A stretch of DNA of 64,000 nucleotides, taken from Mycolicibacterium cosmeticum. Lineage in GTDB: Bacteria > Actinomycetota > Actinomycetes > Mycobacteriales > Mycobacteriaceae. Shown one piece after another: positions 63,084-64,000 of this stretch. A program made the translations under genes and the position numbers. Every line of letters begins with the position of its first letter. Positions within the stretch are counted from its first letter, which is position 1. The notes beneath the pieces were generated by a model that saw only the letters and a program-made list of their open reading frames with translations, did not search any database and was not told the origin of the DNA. The stretch is from NCBI GenBank assembly GCA_016197365.1, contig JACPVS010000011.1, forward strand, positions 1-64,000. The letters run 5' to 3'.

Positions 63084-64000
63084 TCACGCCCCGTTGTCGG
63101 CGCCCTGTTCCGTCCCGTAGCGGCCGGCACTGAACAGCGAGGCGATCGCGCCGATGACCATCATCACCGCGGCGGCGCTGAACACCACCACCAGTCCGGA
63201 ATGGAACGGCTCGGTGATCAACTGCGGGAAGAAGGTCTGCCCGGTCAGCACGTCGGCGTTCACACCCGGGTGCTGCAGCACGCCCGAGGGCGCGAGCAGT
63301 TCGGCCATCGGGTTGTACCCGAGGAAGGCGGCGAACAGGCTTCCGACCGGTGGCAGGTTCGCCACCTCGTGCGCCACCTGCGGCGAAACACCTTGGGCGG
63401 TAAGACCGCTGGACATGGCCGCCGGAAGTGTGTTGGCCAGGCCGATGATCATCAGCGAGAAGAAGATACCGATGGACAGCGAGTTGCCGCCGTTGAAGAA
63501 CGTCGAGCGCACGCCGGAGGCGGCGCCGCGCTGGTCGGCAGGGACGCTGGACATGATGGCCGCGGTGTTGGGCGCGGTGAAGATTCCGCCGCCGAGTCCG
63601 TTGAGGAACACCAGGACCGCGAACATCCAGTAGTCGAAGTTCACCGGGATGAGCAGCAGGGCCACGAAGGTCGCGGCCATCAGCAGCATCCCGCCGACGG
63701 TCAGCGGCCGCGCACCCATGCGGTCGGACAACCAACCGGCGACCGGCGCCGCGATCAGGAACCCGACGGTGACCGGCAACAGGTAGATGCCCGCCCAGAG
63801 TGGCGTGGACTCAAAGGTGTAGCCGTGCAGCGGCAACCAGATGCCCTGCAGCCAGATGATGAGCATGAACTGCAGGCCGCCGCGGCCCATCGACGACATC
63901 AGCCCGGCCAGGTTGCCCATCCCGAACGCCGCCGACTTGAACAGCCTGATGTCGACCATCGGGGAGGCGACATGCAGCTCGACGAAGCAGAACGCCACCA
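63084..64000 (-). CDS. MFS exporter of the DHA2 (14-TM) type, 3' part only
   Basis: The reading frame continues beyond the window end, so the N-terminal half is missing. The visible part has at least six TM helices, including a GWLSDRMGARPLT loop motif and the NGLGGGIFTAPNTAAIMSSVPADQRGAASGVRSTFFNGG segment typical of the 14-TM drug:H+ antiporters (motif C region and post-motif). Likely exports a hydrophobic compound. Its C-terminus is complete (GRYGTEQGADNGA). Confidence 0.8.
   Translation of the reverse strand, partial: VAFCFVELHVASPMVDIRLFKSAAFGMGNLAGLMSSMGRGGLQFMLIIWLQGIWLPLHGYTFESTPLWAGIYLLPVTVGFLIAAPVAGWLSDRMGARPLTVGGMLLMAATFVALLLIPVNFDYWMFAVLVFLNGLGGGIFTAPNTAAIMSSVPADQRGAASGVRSTFFNGGNSLSIGIFFSLMIIGLANTLPAAMSSGLTAQGVSPQVAHEVANLPPVGSLFAAFLGYNPMAELLAPSGVLQHPGVNADVLTGQTFFPQLITEPFHSGLVVVFSAAAVMMVIGAIASLFSAGRYGTEQGADNGA

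Overview
The window looks like chromosome from a fast-growing mycobacterium (Mycolicibacterium/Mycobacterium type). The base composition is GC-rich. A groEL2 gene carries two CIRCE operators. Around it lie orthologues of the M. tuberculosis Rv0427c-Rv0440 block in the same order and relative orientation: groEL2, an SDR, moeA, psd, pssA, a two-domain AAA ATPase, a LON-domain protein, a glutamate-cysteine ligase-like protein, sodC, a LytR_C protein, a DUF3263 protein, def, an acetyltransferase and xthA. No tRNA, rRNA, CRISPR array, IS element or prophage gene was seen.

Layout. 1-8.2 kb: two paralogous secreted proteins of tandem Ig/cadherin-like repeats; the upstream one also has a C-terminal propeller-like region. 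8.3-16.3 kb: a mixed metabolic block (small membrane protein, crotonase, PPK2, aldehyde dehydrogenase, DinB protein, secreted Ala-rich protein, SDR, VOC protein). 16.3-23.4 kb: amidohydrolase plus CMD-like protein, SDR, a TetR/MpaB-type oxygenase divergon, an MHS transporter and an AbiEi/DUF559 gene next to a perfect inverted repeat. 23.5-25.3 kb: groEL2 and its heat-shock promoter. 25.3-30.8 kb: an accessory insert between groEL2 and its usual SDR neighbour (TetR/SDR pair, polysaccharide deacetylase, cupin, SF2 helicase, HAD phosphatase). 30.9-36.7 kb: SDR-moeA-psd-pssA-AAA operon, including the two-step route to phosphatidylethanolamine. 36.7-44.8 kb: a second insert with a TetR-SRPBCC fusion, small proteins and a complete Mrp-type Na+/H+ antiporter operon (A and B fused). 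44.8-48.4 kb: the LON-to-DUF3263 operon on the minus strand. 48.5-56.2 kb: def-acetyltransferase-jetABC-xthA operon. 56.2-62.1 kb: a minus-strand series (esterase, SDR, diiron protein, flavin monooxygenase, MerR, coiled-coil protein, methyltransferase) that resembles the mymA/lipR/sadH group. 62.2-64 kb: small membrane proteins and the 3' part of a 14-TM-type MFS exporter.

Main points. A three-gene Wadjet/MksBEF-type SMC cassette lacks its usual nuclease JetD/MksG and is stitched by short overlaps between the acetyltransferase and xthA. Many genes have a TANNNT hexamer 6-8 nt before the start codon, the mark of leaderless mycobacterial transcripts; one divergent pair has overlapping -10 elements in a 22-bp gap. 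Other points of interest are the TetR-SRPBCC fusion, the AAA protein with a degenerate first ATPase domain, the diiron protein inside a mymA-like operon, and the DUF559 gene bracketed by a DnaA-box-like site and an 18-bp inverted repeat. Starts are chosen from start codons, SD or -10 spacing and family length, and some are marked uncertain. No database search was run; family names rest on motifs read by eye.
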